Assembly (NCBI RefSeq): GCF_000342165.1 | Contig: NZ_AMRV01000004.1 | Coordinates: forward strand, 186,001-250,000 | Reading direction: 5' to 3' | Length of the DNA stretch: 64,000 nt | From: Pacificimonas flava | GTDB lineage: Bacteria > Pseudomonadota > Alphaproteobacteria > Sphingomonadales > Sphingomonadaceae | Part shown: positions 35,464 through 44,215 of the stretch, piece by piece | Numbering within the stretch: the first letter of the stretch is position 1 | Layout of the letters: each line of letters opens with the position of its first letter | The notes under the pieces: generated by a model | What the model was told of the DNA's origin: nothing | The model's input: only the letters and a program-made list of their open reading frames with translations | Databases searched by the model: none | Program-made: the position numbers and the translations under genes

Positions 35464-36440
35464 GGCGCGGGACGCGAAAGCCGGTGCGCGACGAAGAGGG
35501 CATGGCGCTACTGACCGTGCTGATGCTGGTCGGCGTCATGGGCGCGCTGACCGCCGCGACGCTGGAGGTGATGAGCCGCAGCGTCGCGGTCACCGCCAAC
35601 AGCCGGGCGAGCATGCAGGCGCATCAATATGCGCGCGGCGCGGCCCTGATCGCCGCGAGCCGGCTGGAGGCGCTGCTGGATCAGGCGGACGGCAGGCTGA
35701 CGCTGGCGGGCGGCTGGGCGGACACGCCGTTCACCGTTCCGACGGCCGGCGGCAGCATCACGGTGACGCTGTCGGACGCATCCCACTGTTTCAATGTCAA
35801 CGCGCTCGCACCCGCAGCCGCCGGGCGGCCGGGCATGATCGATCCGTTGGCCGCCCGGCAATTCACGGCGCTGGCGGAATCGGTCGGCATCGGCCAGCGT
35901 CGCGCGGAAGGCATGACGATGAGCCTGGTGGATTTCATCGACGGCGACCCCTATCCGCAGGCAGGCGGCGGCGAGGATAACAGCTATGCCGGCTACACGC
36001 CGCCGAACCGCCCGCTCGCCGGGGTGGGCGAGCTCATGGCGGTCCTCAACTGGCGCGCGAGCGACTACGAACTCTTGCGTCCTTATTTGTGCGCGCTACC
36101 CACGTCCGAGATGCAGGAGATGAACATCAATACCATGACGGAGGCGGATGCGCCGTTGGTGGCGATGCTTGCGGCGGGCCGGCTGAGCCCGGCGCGGGCG
36201 CGGCAGGCCATTGCGCAGCGGCCGGCGGCCGGCTGGGAGAACGTCGCCGATTTCCTGAATGCGCCGTCTCCGCCGATTTCGGGCGAAGCCAATATCGGTC
36301 AGGCGCTCGGCGTCGACAGCGACCTCTTCACCGCCGACATCGTGGTCGACGAGGGCGGCTTCACGGTTCGCGAGACGGTGCTGATCCGCATGGACGAGCG
36401 CGGGCCGCAGATCCTCGAACGCCGTTGGGGTGCGGCATGA
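35460..36440 (+). CDS. gspK: Minor pseudopilin GspK
   Basis: A 326-residue pseudopilin that caps the tip complex. It begins at a GTG overlapping the gspJ stop. The leader ends DEEG-MALLTVLMLVGVM, so the +1 residue is methionine and the usual E5 is absent, as is normal for GspK. The large alpha domain with ASHCFNVNAL and YTPPNRPLAGVGELMAVL is characteristic, and a MNINTMTEADAPLVAML segment follows. Its stop overlaps the gspL ATG. Confidence 0.9.
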   Translation: MRRGTRKPVRDEEGMALLTVLMLVGVMGALTAATLEVMSRSVAVTANSRASMQAHQYARGAALIAASRLEALLDQADGRLTLAGGWADTPFTVPTAGGSITVTLSDASHCFNVNALAPAAAGRPGMIDPLAARQFTALAESVGIGQRRAEGMTMSLVDFIDGDPYPQAGGGEDNSYAGYTPPNRPLAGVGELMAVLNWRASDYELLRPYLCALPTSEMQEMNINTMTEADAPLVAMLAAGRLSPARARQAIAQRPAAGWENVADFLNAPSPPISGEANIGQALGVDSDLFTADIVVDEGGFTVRETVLIRMDERGPQILERRWGAA

Positions 36441-37549
36441 CGGGGCGCGTGCTCGTCGAACTGCCTGCGCATGCAGGCGCGGCGACGTGGATCCGCCTGG
36501 GCGCGGAGGGCCTTGTCGAGGCGCGCGGCACGCTGCCGGGCGAGGGCGAGGGCGAGAGCGATGGGTTCGGCGGGGAACCGGGCGACTATATCGTCGTCGC
36601 CGTTCCCGGCGCAGCCTGCGCCGTCCACTGGCTGACGTTGGCCGGCACGACGCCAGCGCAGATGCGCGCCGAGGCGTTGTTCCAGCTCGAGGCGCAACTG
36701 GCCGCGCCGACCGAGACCCTGCATATCGCGGTGGCCGACGTTGCGGAAATGGACGGGCGGCGCTGCGTCGTCGCGGCGGCGCGGTTCGATATGGATCGCT
36801 GGCAGGCGGCGCTGTCGGCGCATGGCGTCGCGGCCGACGTGCTGGTGCCCGCACCGCTGCTGCTGCCGCATCCGGAGGTGGGTTACGTCACGGCCGGCGC
36901 CGGGCCCGACGTCGACGTGCGCGGTGCGTTCGAGGCGTTTTCCGCGCCGCCCGATCTGGTAGAGACGATCATCGCGGATTCACCCGTTGAGGTCCTTCCC
37001 CCGCGCCGCGGAGAGGCGGCAAGGCTGGCTGGAAGCGAACTGCCGCTCGTCAATCTGCTGCAGGGCGCCTACGCGCCGGTGCGAAGGGTCAGCGATCCGG
37101 GCCGCAGACGCCGGCTGACCCTGTCCCTGGCCGCCGCAGCCATATTGGCCTTGCTGGCCGTGGGCGTCGACGGACTGCGCCATCAGGGGGCCGCCGACGC
37201 CGTGCGGGCGAAGCTGCGCGCGGATGCCACCGCGGCGGGTGCCGAACTGGCAGCCGGTGCCGATCCGCTTCCCGCGCTGCGGCTCGCCGCTGCGGAGCGC
37301 GGGACGGGCGGCGGCATCCAGCGAGCGTCGCAGGTCCTGTTTTCGGCCGTACGCGCTGCGCCGGGAACGACCATAGAGGCTATGGAGTGGCGCAGCGGCC
37401 GGCTGCTCGCGACGCTTTCCCTGCCCGTGGCTGCGAGCAGCGAGGCGCTGCGGCCGGGTGTCGAGGCGGCCGGCCTGCGCCTGATCGGCGGCACGCCGGA
37501 GCCGATGGAGGGCGGCAAACGCCGGGAAACCGTGGAGATCGCGCCATGA
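36437..37549 (+). CDS. gspL: Type II secretion protein GspL
   Basis: A 370-residue bitopic protein that recruits GspE to the membrane. The actin-like cytosolic domain covers residues 1-230 (ALFQLEAQLAAPTETLHIAV, VLVPAPLLLPHPEVGYVTAG). The membrane helix LSLAAAAILALLAVGVDGL is near residue 238, and a periplasmic ferredoxin-like domain follows. Start and stop overlap gspK and gspM by four bases each (ATGA), showing a tight operon. Sequence conservation is low in this family, so position contributes to the call. Confidence 0.85.
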   Translation: MTGRVLVELPAHAGAATWIRLGAEGLVEARGTLPGEGEGESDGFGGEPGDYIVVAVPGAACAVHWLTLAGTTPAQMRAEALFQLEAQLAAPTETLHIAVADVAEMDGRRCVVAAARFDMDRWQAALSAHGVAADVLVPAPLLLPHPEVGYVTAGAGPDVDVRGAFEAFSAPPDLVETIIADSPVEVLPPRRGEAARLAGSELPLVNLLQGAYAPVRRVSDPGRRRRLTLSLAAAAILALLAVGVDGLRHQGAADAVRAKLRADATAAGAELAAGADPLPALRLAAAERGTGGGIQRASQVLFSAVRAAPGTTIEAMEWRSGRLLATLSLPVAASSEALRPGVEAAGLRLIGGTPEPMEGGKRRETVEIAP

Positions 37550-38007
37550 CCCTCCATCGCTACCGGAACTGGTTCGTGGGGTTGAGCGCGCGTGAGCGGG
37601 TTCTGGTGACGGGGCTTGGCGCCCTCCTCCTGCTGATGCTGCTGTGGTTCGCGCTGGTCATGCCGCTGACGGACTTTCGATCCGCGGCGCGCGCAGCGCA
37701 TGCGACTGCGCTGGAGGACCGGGCGGAGGCGGATGCGCTGCTTACCCGCCTCGGCGGTTCGGGCGCCGGCGCCATCGCCGCTGAGGATGTGGCGGCAGTG
37801 TTCGCGGAGGCCGGGCTGCAGCCCCGGGTGGAGCCGGCGGACGGCGGCTTGTCGGTACGGCTGGAGGCCGTGCGTGCGGATGTTCTGTTCAATCTTCTCG
37901 GCCGCATCGAGGGGGAGGGCGGCATGATCGTCGCGGGGGCCGACATTACCGCCAATGACGACGCCACATTGTCGGCGCGGCTGCAACTGAGGGGCGGCGG
38001 AGCATGA
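37546..38007 (+). CDS. gspM: Type II secretion protein GspM
   Basis: A 153-residue protein with the GspM start pattern: a short cytosolic WFVGLSARERVLVTGLG followed by one membrane helix (ALLLLMLLWFALVMPL, residues 26-41) and a periplasmic ferredoxin-like domain ending RLQLRGG. It binds GspL. It overlaps gspL and gspN by four bases at each end. Confidence 0.85.
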   Translation: MTLHRYRNWFVGLSARERVLVTGLGALLLLMLLWFALVMPLTDFRSAARAAHATALEDRAEADALLTRLGGSGAGAIAAEDVAAVFAEAGLQPRVEPADGGLSVRLEAVRADVLFNLLGRIEGEGGMIVAGADITANDDATLSARLQLRGGGA

Positions 38008-38717
38008 CGAGCATACGCGTTCCCATGGGCCGCGTGGTCCTGTTCGCCCTGCTGACGCTGCTGATGCTGCTGGCGAGTTTTCCGCTTCATGTCGCGCTGG
38101 AACTGCTCGGCTTCGGTGGGCGCGGCCTGTCCGCCCGGTCCGTAAGCGGAGCGGTGCTGAACGGAGAGATGGCGGATGCACGCTTCGGGGACGTGGCGCT
38201 CGGTTCGCCGCATACGCGCCTGACGCTGTGGCGCCTGCTGATCGGAGAGGCGCAGCTGGTCCTGTCAGGCACGGACACGGCGGCGTTGACCGGTCGCCTG
38301 ATCGGCTTTCGTAGCGGATTCGCGCTGGACGACGTGAACGCGGCGCTGCCGGTTGCCGCGATGGGCGTTCCGTTTGCCGGCACGCTGACGCTGAACGGCT
38401 TCGAGGCCCGGTTCGAGGACGGGCGCTGCACGGCGGCGAGCGGTCAGGCGTCGACGGACGTACTGTCGCTTGCGGCGGGACAATACGGCCTGCCTGCGGT
38501 CGCCCTGACGGGGACGCCGCGATGCGAAGGAGATGTTCTGGTCCTGCCGCTATCCGGAAGCGGCGCAGGGGCGCAGGCGGCGCTCGACATTCGCCTGAGC
38601 GCGGCGGGCACAGCCAGCGGTTCATTGTCCCTGTCGGGTCTCGATGCGTCGCTTGGCGATGCGCTGGTCGTCAGCGGCTTTCGCAACGAGGGTGGCAATT
38701 ACCGGCTGAACTTCTAG
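38004..38717 (+). CDS. gspN: Type II secretion protein GspN
   Basis: A 237-residue protein with one N-terminal membrane helix (GRVVLFALLTLLMLLASFPL) and a periplasmic beta-rich region containing LSARSVSGAVLNGEMADARF, the usual GspN start of repeat. The conserved cysteine pair is seen as GRCTAAS and PRCEGD. GspN is optional in type II systems and its role is unclear. It is the last gene of the operon. Confidence 0.85.
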   Translation: MTSIRVPMGRVVLFALLTLLMLLASFPLHVALELLGFGGRGLSARSVSGAVLNGEMADARFGDVALGSPHTRLTLWRLLIGEAQLVLSGTDTAALTGRLIGFRSGFALDDVNAALPVAAMGVPFAGTLTLNGFEARFEDGRCTAASGQASTDVLSLAAGQYGLPAVALTGTPRCEGDVLVLPLSGSGAGAQAALDIRLSAAGTASGSLSLSGLDASLGDALVVSGFRNEGGNYRLNF

Positions 38718-38745
38718 CGCCGCGCGGACTCTGCCAGAGATGAAA

Positions 38746-38771
38746 ACGCCGGCGCGGTTAGGCGCCGGCGT
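38746..38771 (-). terminator. Terminator between gspN and the convergent small gene
   Basis: ACGCCGGCGC (38746-38755) and GCGCCGGCGT (38762-38771) form a perfect 10-bp stem with a six-base loop. On the minus strand a short T-run follows, so it best serves the small gene at 38799-39203. It may also stop gsp transcripts from the other side. Confidence 0.7.
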
Positions 38772-38798
38772 CAGTATTCATACAAGCCGAAACGGTGC

Positions 38799-39203
38799 CT
38801 AGTCGAGGCTGGCCTGCTGTACTGTCGACAGGCGCGTCGACGCGATATTGTGCGCCGTCACCACACGGCCATCGCCAAGGACGAGGGTCTTATCGTCCCC
38901 ATCCAGAACCTGTTCGTACAGTCCCTGCGCGGCCAGTTCCCGGCCGGTTTGGCGGTAGATCTCCGCAAGTTGCAGCAACCGGGCGGAATCGTTGCCGAGC
39001 ACGTCCGCGCTGGCGGTCAGCGCCGCCTCGGCCTGCTTCCAGTCGCCGCGCATCATCTCCTTGAAGCCAAGGCTGCCGGCTTGGTAACCGATTTCGGACT
39101 TCGTCGTCGGCTGCGCCGCGGCGGGCGTGGCTGTCATCTGCTGCGCGGCCACAGGAGCGGCGATCAGCAGCACCGGAAGCCCCAAGGTCAGTATCGTTTT
39201 CAT
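38799..39203 (-). CDS. Secreted tetratricopeptide-like small protein
   Basis: A 134-residue protein with a signal peptide (MKTILTLGLPVLLIAAPVAA) and a GGGAG ribosome site. The mature part contains helical hairpins resembling one to two tetratricopeptide units (EMMRGDWKQAEAALTASADV, LAEIYRQTGRELAAQGLYEQ). It is probably periplasmic. It faces the gsp operon and has a strong PhoB-box-like sequence just upstream. Function unknown. Confidence 0.7.
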   Translation of the reverse strand: MKTILTLGLPVLLIAAPVAAQQMTATPAAAQPTTKSEIGYQAGSLGFKEMMRGDWKQAEAALTASADVLGNDSARLLQLAEIYRQTGRELAAQGLYEQVLDGDDKTLVLGDGRVVTAHNIASTRLSTVQQASLD

Positions 39204-39221
39204 TGTTCCGTCTCCCGTCGT

Positions 39222-39239
39222 TTGACAGTTTTATGACAT
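39222..39239 (-). promoter_or_regulatory. PhoB-box-like sequence before the tetratricopeptide-like gene
   Basis: On the minus strand ATGTCATAAAACTGTCAA matches CTGTCATAWAWCTGTCAY at 16 of 18 positions, the best match in the window. It lies only 18 bases from the ATG, too close for a canonical PhoB-activated transcript with the visible ribosome site. Either the promoter overlaps the box or PhoB acts differently here. A TTGACT hexamer lies further upstream on the same strand. Confidence 0.5.
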
Positions 39240-39317
39240 ATGTGACGAGTCAATGCAACAAAACTGTAACAGTTCCATTTTGGGAGGTGCGCGTGGCGGT
39301 GCGCCCATTCTAAAGAC

Positions 39318-40289
39318 ATGACGATGCGCGCGCTGACCCTGATCGATACGCGGCCGGATTATGGGGGCGTCGTACTGGACGACCGGCCACAGCCGGAGCC
39401 GGCCGCCGGCGAGGTGATCGTGAAGGTCTGCGCGGCCGCCGTCACCTTCGTCGACCTGCTGATGTCGCGCGGCGGCTATCAGTTCAAACCGTCCCTGCCA
39501 TACGGGCTCGGGTCCGACTTCGCGGGCGAGGTCGTGACGGGTGGAGAGCGCTTTTCGGCGGGCGCGCCGATCATCGGCATGCATCGCGGCGGCGCCTTTG
39601 CGGAGTATATCGCGGTTCCGGAGCGGGATTTGATGCCGAAGCCGGACCGTTGGTCGTTCGAGACCGCGGCCGGCTTTGGCCAGGCCTATCTGACCGCCTA
39701 TGTCGCGCTGGTGCGACACGCCCATCTGCGGCGCGGGGAATGGCTCCTGGTTCACGGCGCATCGGGCGGGGTGGGTCTGGCCGCGGTCGACCTCGGCATG
39801 CGCATGGGCGCGAAGGTCATTGCCGCCTCCGCCTCCGAAGAGAAGCTGGCCGCGATCGAGCGGCTGCACGCGCCCACCGCCGTGCTGAACGTCAGAGGCG
39901 GCTTTCGCGAGGCGGTGAAGGCGCTGACGGGCGGCGGCGCTGACGTCGTTTACGATCCGGTCGGCGGCGCGGTATTCGAGGAGAGCCTGCGCTGCACCGC
40001 CTATCATGGGCGTGTGCTGATCGTCGGCTTTGCCGGCGGCACTATCCCTTCGGTGCCGATGAACTATCCGCTGATCAAGGGTCTGCAGATCATCGGTGTG
40101 CGGGCCGGCGAATATGGTCGCCGCTTCCCGGACCATGCGCGGGAGGATCGTGCCGCGCTGGCGACTATCGCGGCAGAGGGCGCTGCGCGGCCGCATGCCT
40201 ATGCAGCGTTCCCGCTCAGCGAGTGGCGCCGCGCCTTTGCCATGGTCGAGGACCGTCAGGTGGTGGGGCGAGTGATCCTGCTGCCCTGA
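39318..40289 (+). CDS. Quinone oxidoreductase-like zinc-free alcohol dehydrogenase family enzyme
   Basis: A 323-residue medium-chain dehydrogenase/reductase of the NADPH:quinone oxidoreductase branch. The N-terminal catalytic domain contains VTFVDLLMSRGGYQFKPSLP with GLGSDFAGEV. The NADPH site LLVHGASGGVGLAAVDLGM is near residue 143. No structural zinc cysteines are seen. The C-terminal signature reads PHAYAAFPLSEWRRAFAMVE. It probably reduces quinones or enals in the cytosol. The ATG at 39318 stands alone with its own upstream region. Confidence 0.88.
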   Translation: MTMRALTLIDTRPDYGGVVLDDRPQPEPAAGEVIVKVCAAAVTFVDLLMSRGGYQFKPSLPYGLGSDFAGEVVTGGERFSAGAPIIGMHRGGAFAEYIAVPERDLMPKPDRWSFETAAGFGQAYLTAYVALVRHAHLRRGEWLLVHGASGGVGLAAVDLGMRMGAKVIAASASEEKLAAIERLHAPTAVLNVRGGFREAVKALTGGGADVVYDPVGGAVFEESLRCTAYHGRVLIVGFAGGTIPSVPMNYPLIKGLQIIGVRAGEYGRRFPDHAREDRAALATIAAEGAARPHAYAAFPLSEWRRAFAMVEDRQVVGRVILLP

Positions 40290-40301
40290 CGGGATCGGAA
40301 T

Positions 40302-40955
40302 TCAGGTCCGGCTCCGTTCCGCCTCCGCCGCGCGAAACACGTCCGCGAACATCTCCGGCGTCAGGCGGCCCGTGTTCGTGTTGTAGCGGCTGCAATGATA
40401 GCTATCGATCAGGATGCGTCCGTCGGGCAGTTCGTGGCGGGCGCCGTGGCCGAACTTGAAATGCGATTGGGTCAGGCCATAGGTTTTCAGCGTCGACTGA
40501 TGGGCGATCTGCCCAAGGGCGATCAGCACTCGAACATTCGTCAACGTTTCGAGCTGTCCTATCAGGAAGGGGCGGCAGGTCTTGATCTCTGCCGGCGTGG
40601 GCTTGTTCTGCGGCGGCACGCAGCGCACCGCGTTGGAGATAAAGGCCCCCTTCAGACGGTAACCATCGTCCGGGCGGGCGTCGTAGCGCCCCTGCGACAG
40701 GCCGAACGCATCGAGCGTCGCAAACAGGAGATCGCCCGCGAAGTCGCCCGTGAACGGACGGCCCGTGGCATTGGCGCCGCGAAGGCCGGGCGCGAGGCCG
40801 ACGAGGCATAGCCACGCGTTCGGATCGCCCCAGCCCTTCACCGGCGCATTGTACCAGTCGGGATGCTTTTCCTGCTGCTCCTCCCGAAAGGCGACGAGGC
40901 GCGGGCAAAGGGGGCAGTCGCGCGGCGGCTGCGGCAGATCGGCAAGGGTCGGCAT
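40302..40955 (-). CDS. Family 5-type uracil-DNA glycosylase
   Basis: A 217-residue DNA repair enzyme removing uracil or deaminated bases. The active-site motif reads GLAPGLRGANATGRPFTGD near residue 55, which points to family 5 (UDGb). Iron-sulfur cysteines are seen in CPLCPRL near the start and later in AVRCVPP and IKTCRPF. The second motif is a late SYHCSRYNTNTGRL. The start at 40955 (MPTLADLPQPPRDCP) fits; an in-frame ATG at 41018 would add 21 residues. Confidence 0.85.
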   Translation of the reverse strand: MPTLADLPQPPRDCPLCPRLVAFREEQQEKHPDWYNAPVKGWGDPNAWLCLVGLAPGLRGANATGRPFTGDFAGDLLFATLDAFGLSQGRYDARPDDGYRLKGAFISNAVRCVPPQNKPTPAEIKTCRPFLIGQLETLTNVRVLIALGQIAHQSTLKTYGLTQSHFKFGHGARHELPDGRILIDSYHCSRYNTNTGRLTPEMFADVFRAAEAERSRT

Positions 40956-41059
40956 GGTGGGGGAGGTAGAGACTGACGAGGTGGGCGGCAAGAGCGGTCC
41001 GCTGCATGCGTCCGGCAATGGGCATGGCGGACGGCGCCGCGCCTGCTAAGACCCGCGCC

Positions 41060-41635
41060 ATGACCATCCTGATCGCGCTGGGATCCAACAGGGCGCACAG
41101 CCGTCACGGTTCACCCCCCGCCATTCTCGACGCGGCGCTGGCGGCGCTTGCGGACCGGGGCGTCGGCATCGTGGCCCGCTCCCGCATTCACGGCACAAAG
41201 CCGCTGGGACCGGGTGGCCGCAACTATGCCAATATGGTGGCGGTCGTGGAGACGCGCCTGCCGCCGCATGCGCTTCTCGACGCGCTGCACCGGGTCGAGA
41301 CCGAGTTCGGACGCCGGCGGCAGCGGCGCTGGGGCCCGCGCGTGCTCGACCTCGACCTTCTTGCCTATGGAGTGGAGGTCCGACCGGATCCGTTCATCTG
41401 GCGCGCTGCGGCGAGGGCGGCGGCCGACGGGGGCGGCGCGTTTGTCCCGCGCGGCCTCGTTCTGCCGCATCCGCAGATGCACCGGCGGCCCTTCGTGCTG
41501 GCGCCGGCGCTGGAGGTGGCGCCGGACTGGCAGCATCCGGTCTTTGGCCTGACGGTGCGGCAGATGGCGGCGCGGCTGAAGATCCGCACGCCGGGGTCAA
41601 AGCCCGCCGTTGACCCGGGCGCCGCCCCTGCCTAG
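41060..41635 (+). CDS. folK: Hydroxymethyldihydropterin pyrophosphokinase FolK
   Basis: A 191-residue enzyme of folate synthesis that transfers pyrophosphate from ATP to 6-hydroxymethyl-7,8-dihydropterin. The start ILIALGSNRAHSRHG and the central pattern RRWGPRVLDLDLLAYG are characteristic, followed by LPHPQMHRRPFVLAPALEV. A longer frame exists upstream but the ATG at 41060 matches the family start. It is followed by tRNA-Lys. Confidence 0.93.
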   Translation: MTILIALGSNRAHSRHGSPPAILDAALAALADRGVGIVARSRIHGTKPLGPGGRNYANMVAVVETRLPPHALLDALHRVETEFGRRRQRRWGPRVLDLDLLAYGVEVRPDPFIWRAAARAAADGGGAFVPRGLVLPHPQMHRRPFVLAPALEVAPDWQHPVFGLTVRQMAARLKIRTPGSKPAVDPGAAPA

Positions 41636-41699
41636 TAGCACGCCACCGAGGCGGCCCGGCCCAGAAGGCTCTGGCCCGCCCCGCGCGGCACATCGTCGT

Positions 41700-41775
41700 G
41701 GGCCCTTAGCTCAGTCGGTAGAGCAACTGACTTTTAATCAGTAGGTCGCTGGTTCGAACCCAGCAGGGCTCACCA
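41700..41775 (+). tRNA. tRNA-Lys (TTT)
   Basis: A complete 76-base cloverleaf. The acceptor GGGCCCT pairs with AGGGCTC (one G-T pair), the discriminator is A, and CCA is encoded at 41773-41775. The anticodon loop is CTTTTAA with TTT at 41733-41735. The T arm is GCTGG-TTCGAAC-CCAGC. Confidence 0.97.
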
Positions 41776-41798
41776 CCTCCGTTCGTGCCTTCTCTCCC

Positions 41799-43889
41799 CT
41801 AAAAATCGTAGGAGAGGGTGGCGAAGATGTTGCGGTCCTCTCCGACGAAGCAGTCTCCGCGCGCCAGGCAGGCGGCATAATAGTCCTCACCAAAGAGATT
41901 GGTGGCGTTGACCGACAGGCGCCATTGTTCCCAGCGAAGCTCCGCCAGCGCGTCGACGAGCGTGTTGGACGGTGTGCGGAGTCCGTCCGGGAAGGCTGCG
42001 CCGTAGGAGAAGTTCTCGCCCACATGGCGGACGCCGGCGCCGAAGCGCAGGCTGGCGCCGTTTCCAACGAAAAAGGTCTTCGTGCCCCACAGGGACGCGA
42101 CTGTCTTCGGAACATTGTCGAGCTGGCGCCCGGTGGCGTCGTCTTCCGCCTCATTATAGCTGTAATTGGCGATGATGTCGTAATTGTCCGGCAGGCGCCG
42201 CGTCGCCTCGACCTCGATGCCGCGGGAGGAGGCGGTGCCGATCTGGATCTGCTCCAGCGGATTGTTCGGATCGGACACGGGCCGGTTCGATTCCTCAATG
42301 TCGTAGGCCGTCGCGGTGATGATGGTGGCCGCATCGGGATGGAATTTCACCCCGGCTTCGTACTGGCGTCCGCGCTTCGGAATGAAGGGGCTGCCGTCCG
42401 CCGTGGTGCCGGAAATGATCTCGAAGGATTCCGTGTAGCTGAAGAAGGGCGAGACGCCGGGCACGATCTCGCCAATGATGCCGGCGCGGAAGGAGGTGGC
42501 GCCGTGATCAACGGTGCCCGCTCCCGCCGCCTTCGTGTTCACCTCGTCCCGGCGGACGCCGAGGACGACCGACACGCGGTCCCAGAAACGCACCTGATCC
42601 TGAAAATAGAAGCCGAGCTGATCCTGTGCGACATCGGTGAAGCTGGCCGTTTCCGGGTTCGGCAGACCGCCATCATAGTCGGGGATGGCGTCGTAATCGA
42701 TGTCGTAGATATCGATTACGGTGGAGCCGTAACTCGCCGTCTTCAGAACCTCGTTCCAGCTATAGTCGACGCCTGCGAGAAGCGTGTGCTCGACATTGCT
42801 ACCCGTTCCCAGCTTCCACTGGAGGTTGTTGTCCGTCGAGAAGACGTTCAGTTCCGCATAATTGCCCGAGGCGGTCAGTTCGATCTGGCGCTGTTCGTCG
42901 TCGAGATAAGGATTGAGCGGATTCCCGTAGCTGTTGGGATAATGCGAGAAATAGGTGAGGTCGCTGTCGATGTAGCGCGCCTTCACGCTGAGGGTGACAT
43001 CCTCGTTGAAGCGGTGCTCGACGAGGCCGGTGCCCTGCGCCAGGCGGCCGTCATACCGGTCCCAGCCCGGCTTTCCGACGAACAGGTCGTTCGGAAGCTG
43101 CCCGTTCGGGTTGGGAAGCAGCGTGCCGACGAGGGGCGGGAACTGCGATACGGAGCCGCCGTCATCCTCCTGGTAAAGGCCGATCAGCGTGACGTCGGTG
43201 TCGGCAGTGGGTGCCCAGCGCACGGACGGCGCCAGCATGACGCGGTCGTCCTGGATGAAATTCGTCTGCGTATCGGCATCGCGAAAGCGGCCGACGACAC
43301 GCGCGCCGAGATTGTCGGCTGCGGCGACATCGATGTCCGCGAGGATCTCCTTTCGATCGAAGGAGCCGTATCGTACCGCGACTTCACCGCCGGTTTCGAA
43401 GGTCGGAACCTTCGACACGAGATTGACGAGGCCGCCGATGGAACCGTTGCCGAACAGGACGGAGGCAGGGCCGCGGACGATCTCCACGCGGGAGAAATTA
43501 TACGGGTCGGCACGGATGCTGGCGTAAAAGCTGTAGATGTCGCGCATGCCGTCGCGGAACTGCAACGGCGAGATGCCGCGAATTCGCGTGCTGTCGACCC
43601 GGCCGTCGGGTCCGAAGGCGTTCGCGACCGCGCCCGACGCATAGCGAAGCGTGTCGGCGATCGAGACGGCGCCCTGCGACAAATAGGTGTCATCGGTGAT
43701 GATGGTGATCGGCTGGGGTGTCTCGATCAGCGGCGTTGCTGTTTTCAGGCCAGCCGTTTCGTCCAGCCGGGTCCCGGTGACGATGATCTCCTTCGCATCG
43801 CTCTCACTGCGCGGAGGACCCTGATCCTCTGCGAGCGCCGGCACGGCGAGAGAAGCGGCGGCCGCGGCCAGAAGCAACTTGGTTTTCAT
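41799..43889 (-). CDS. TonB-dependent siderophore receptor
   Basis: A 696-residue outer-membrane receptor for ferric siderophores. It has a signal peptide (MKTKLLLAAAAASLAVPALA) and a TonB-box region KEIIVTGTR. The plug domain has the siderophore-receptor pattern TPLIETPQPITIITDD, followed by DSTRIRGISPLQFRDGMRD and VEIVRGPASVLFGNGSIGG. The barrel ends FATLSYDF. A Fur-box-like sequence lies 12 bases upstream of the start codon. The divergent PepSY operon supports an iron-uptake role. The exact siderophore cannot be read. Confidence 0.92.
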   Translation of the reverse strand: MKTKLLLAAAAASLAVPALAEDQGPPRSESDAKEIIVTGTRLDETAGLKTATPLIETPQPITIITDDTYLSQGAVSIADTLRYASGAVANAFGPDGRVDSTRIRGISPLQFRDGMRDIYSFYASIRADPYNFSRVEIVRGPASVLFGNGSIGGLVNLVSKVPTFETGGEVAVRYGSFDRKEILADIDVAAADNLGARVVGRFRDADTQTNFIQDDRVMLAPSVRWAPTADTDVTLIGLYQEDDGGSVSQFPPLVGTLLPNPNGQLPNDLFVGKPGWDRYDGRLAQGTGLVEHRFNEDVTLSVKARYIDSDLTYFSHYPNSYGNPLNPYLDDEQRQIELTASGNYAELNVFSTDNNLQWKLGTGSNVEHTLLAGVDYSWNEVLKTASYGSTVIDIYDIDYDAIPDYDGGLPNPETASFTDVAQDQLGFYFQDQVRFWDRVSVVLGVRRDEVNTKAAGAGTVDHGATSFRAGIIGEIVPGVSPFFSYTESFEIISGTTADGSPFIPKRGRQYEAGVKFHPDAATIITATAYDIEESNRPVSDPNNPLEQIQIGTASSRGIEVEATRRLPDNYDIIANYSYNEAEDDATGRQLDNVPKTVASLWGTKTFFVGNGASLRFGAGVRHVGENFSYGAAFPDGLRTPSNTLVDALAELRWEQWRLSVNATNLFGEDYYAACLARGDCFVGEDRNIFATLSYDF

Positions 43890-43900
43890 GACATCCCTTT

Positions 43901-43915
43901 TGCGAATAATTATCA
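43901..43915 (-). promoter_or_regulatory. Fur box upstream of the siderophore receptor
   Basis: TGCGAATAATTATCA fits the 7-1-7 Fur consensus TGATAATNATTATCA at 12 of 14 defined positions. It lies 12 bases before the receptor start codon, in a strikingly AT-rich patch. The 326-base gene-free interval 43890-44215 holds this site and a second Fur box at 44129; no coding sequence was seen in it. Confidence 0.7.
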
Positions 43916-44128
43916 ATTCGCCGGCCGAGTAGGAAAAATGCCACTCACTCGCAATAGCAAAGATCGTATTGACCTTCGGAATTCTGCGGTAGGTTAATAT
44001 GAAGTGGGAGGGGAAATGAGCCGACTCGCGAATCTTGAGGTCCGGGGTGCGGCTGACCAGATGGCTGCCGCACCCCGGCCTGTTTCTGTTGCCATCGCGC
44101 GGCGCGGCGTCTATCAGCACGCGCGACT

Positions 44129-44143
44129 TGAGAATGCGTATCA
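44129..44143 (+). promoter_or_regulatory. Second Fur-box-like site, before the membrane protein operon
   Basis: TGAGAATGCGTATCA matches the 7-1-7 Fur consensus at 11 of 14 defined positions and sits within TTGA...TCAA flanks. It lies 73 bases before the TTG start at 44216, so it could control the divergent membrane-protein and PepSY genes. Confidence 0.55.
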
Positions 44144-44215
44144 ACCGCATTCAAGAAACGGGGATAGCCTTATGTTCGGTCTCGGTCATTCGCGAAACAA
44201 TAGGGAGCGCCTCCA

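Noticed and set aside
41738-42334. Minus-strand frame ending SPAGFEPATY
   Set aside because: The ending comes from translating the T arm of tRNA-Lys in antisense, a well-known source of false genes; the rest shadows the siderophore receptor.
41925-43997. 690-codon plus-strand frame
   Set aside because: Antisense of the siderophore receptor.
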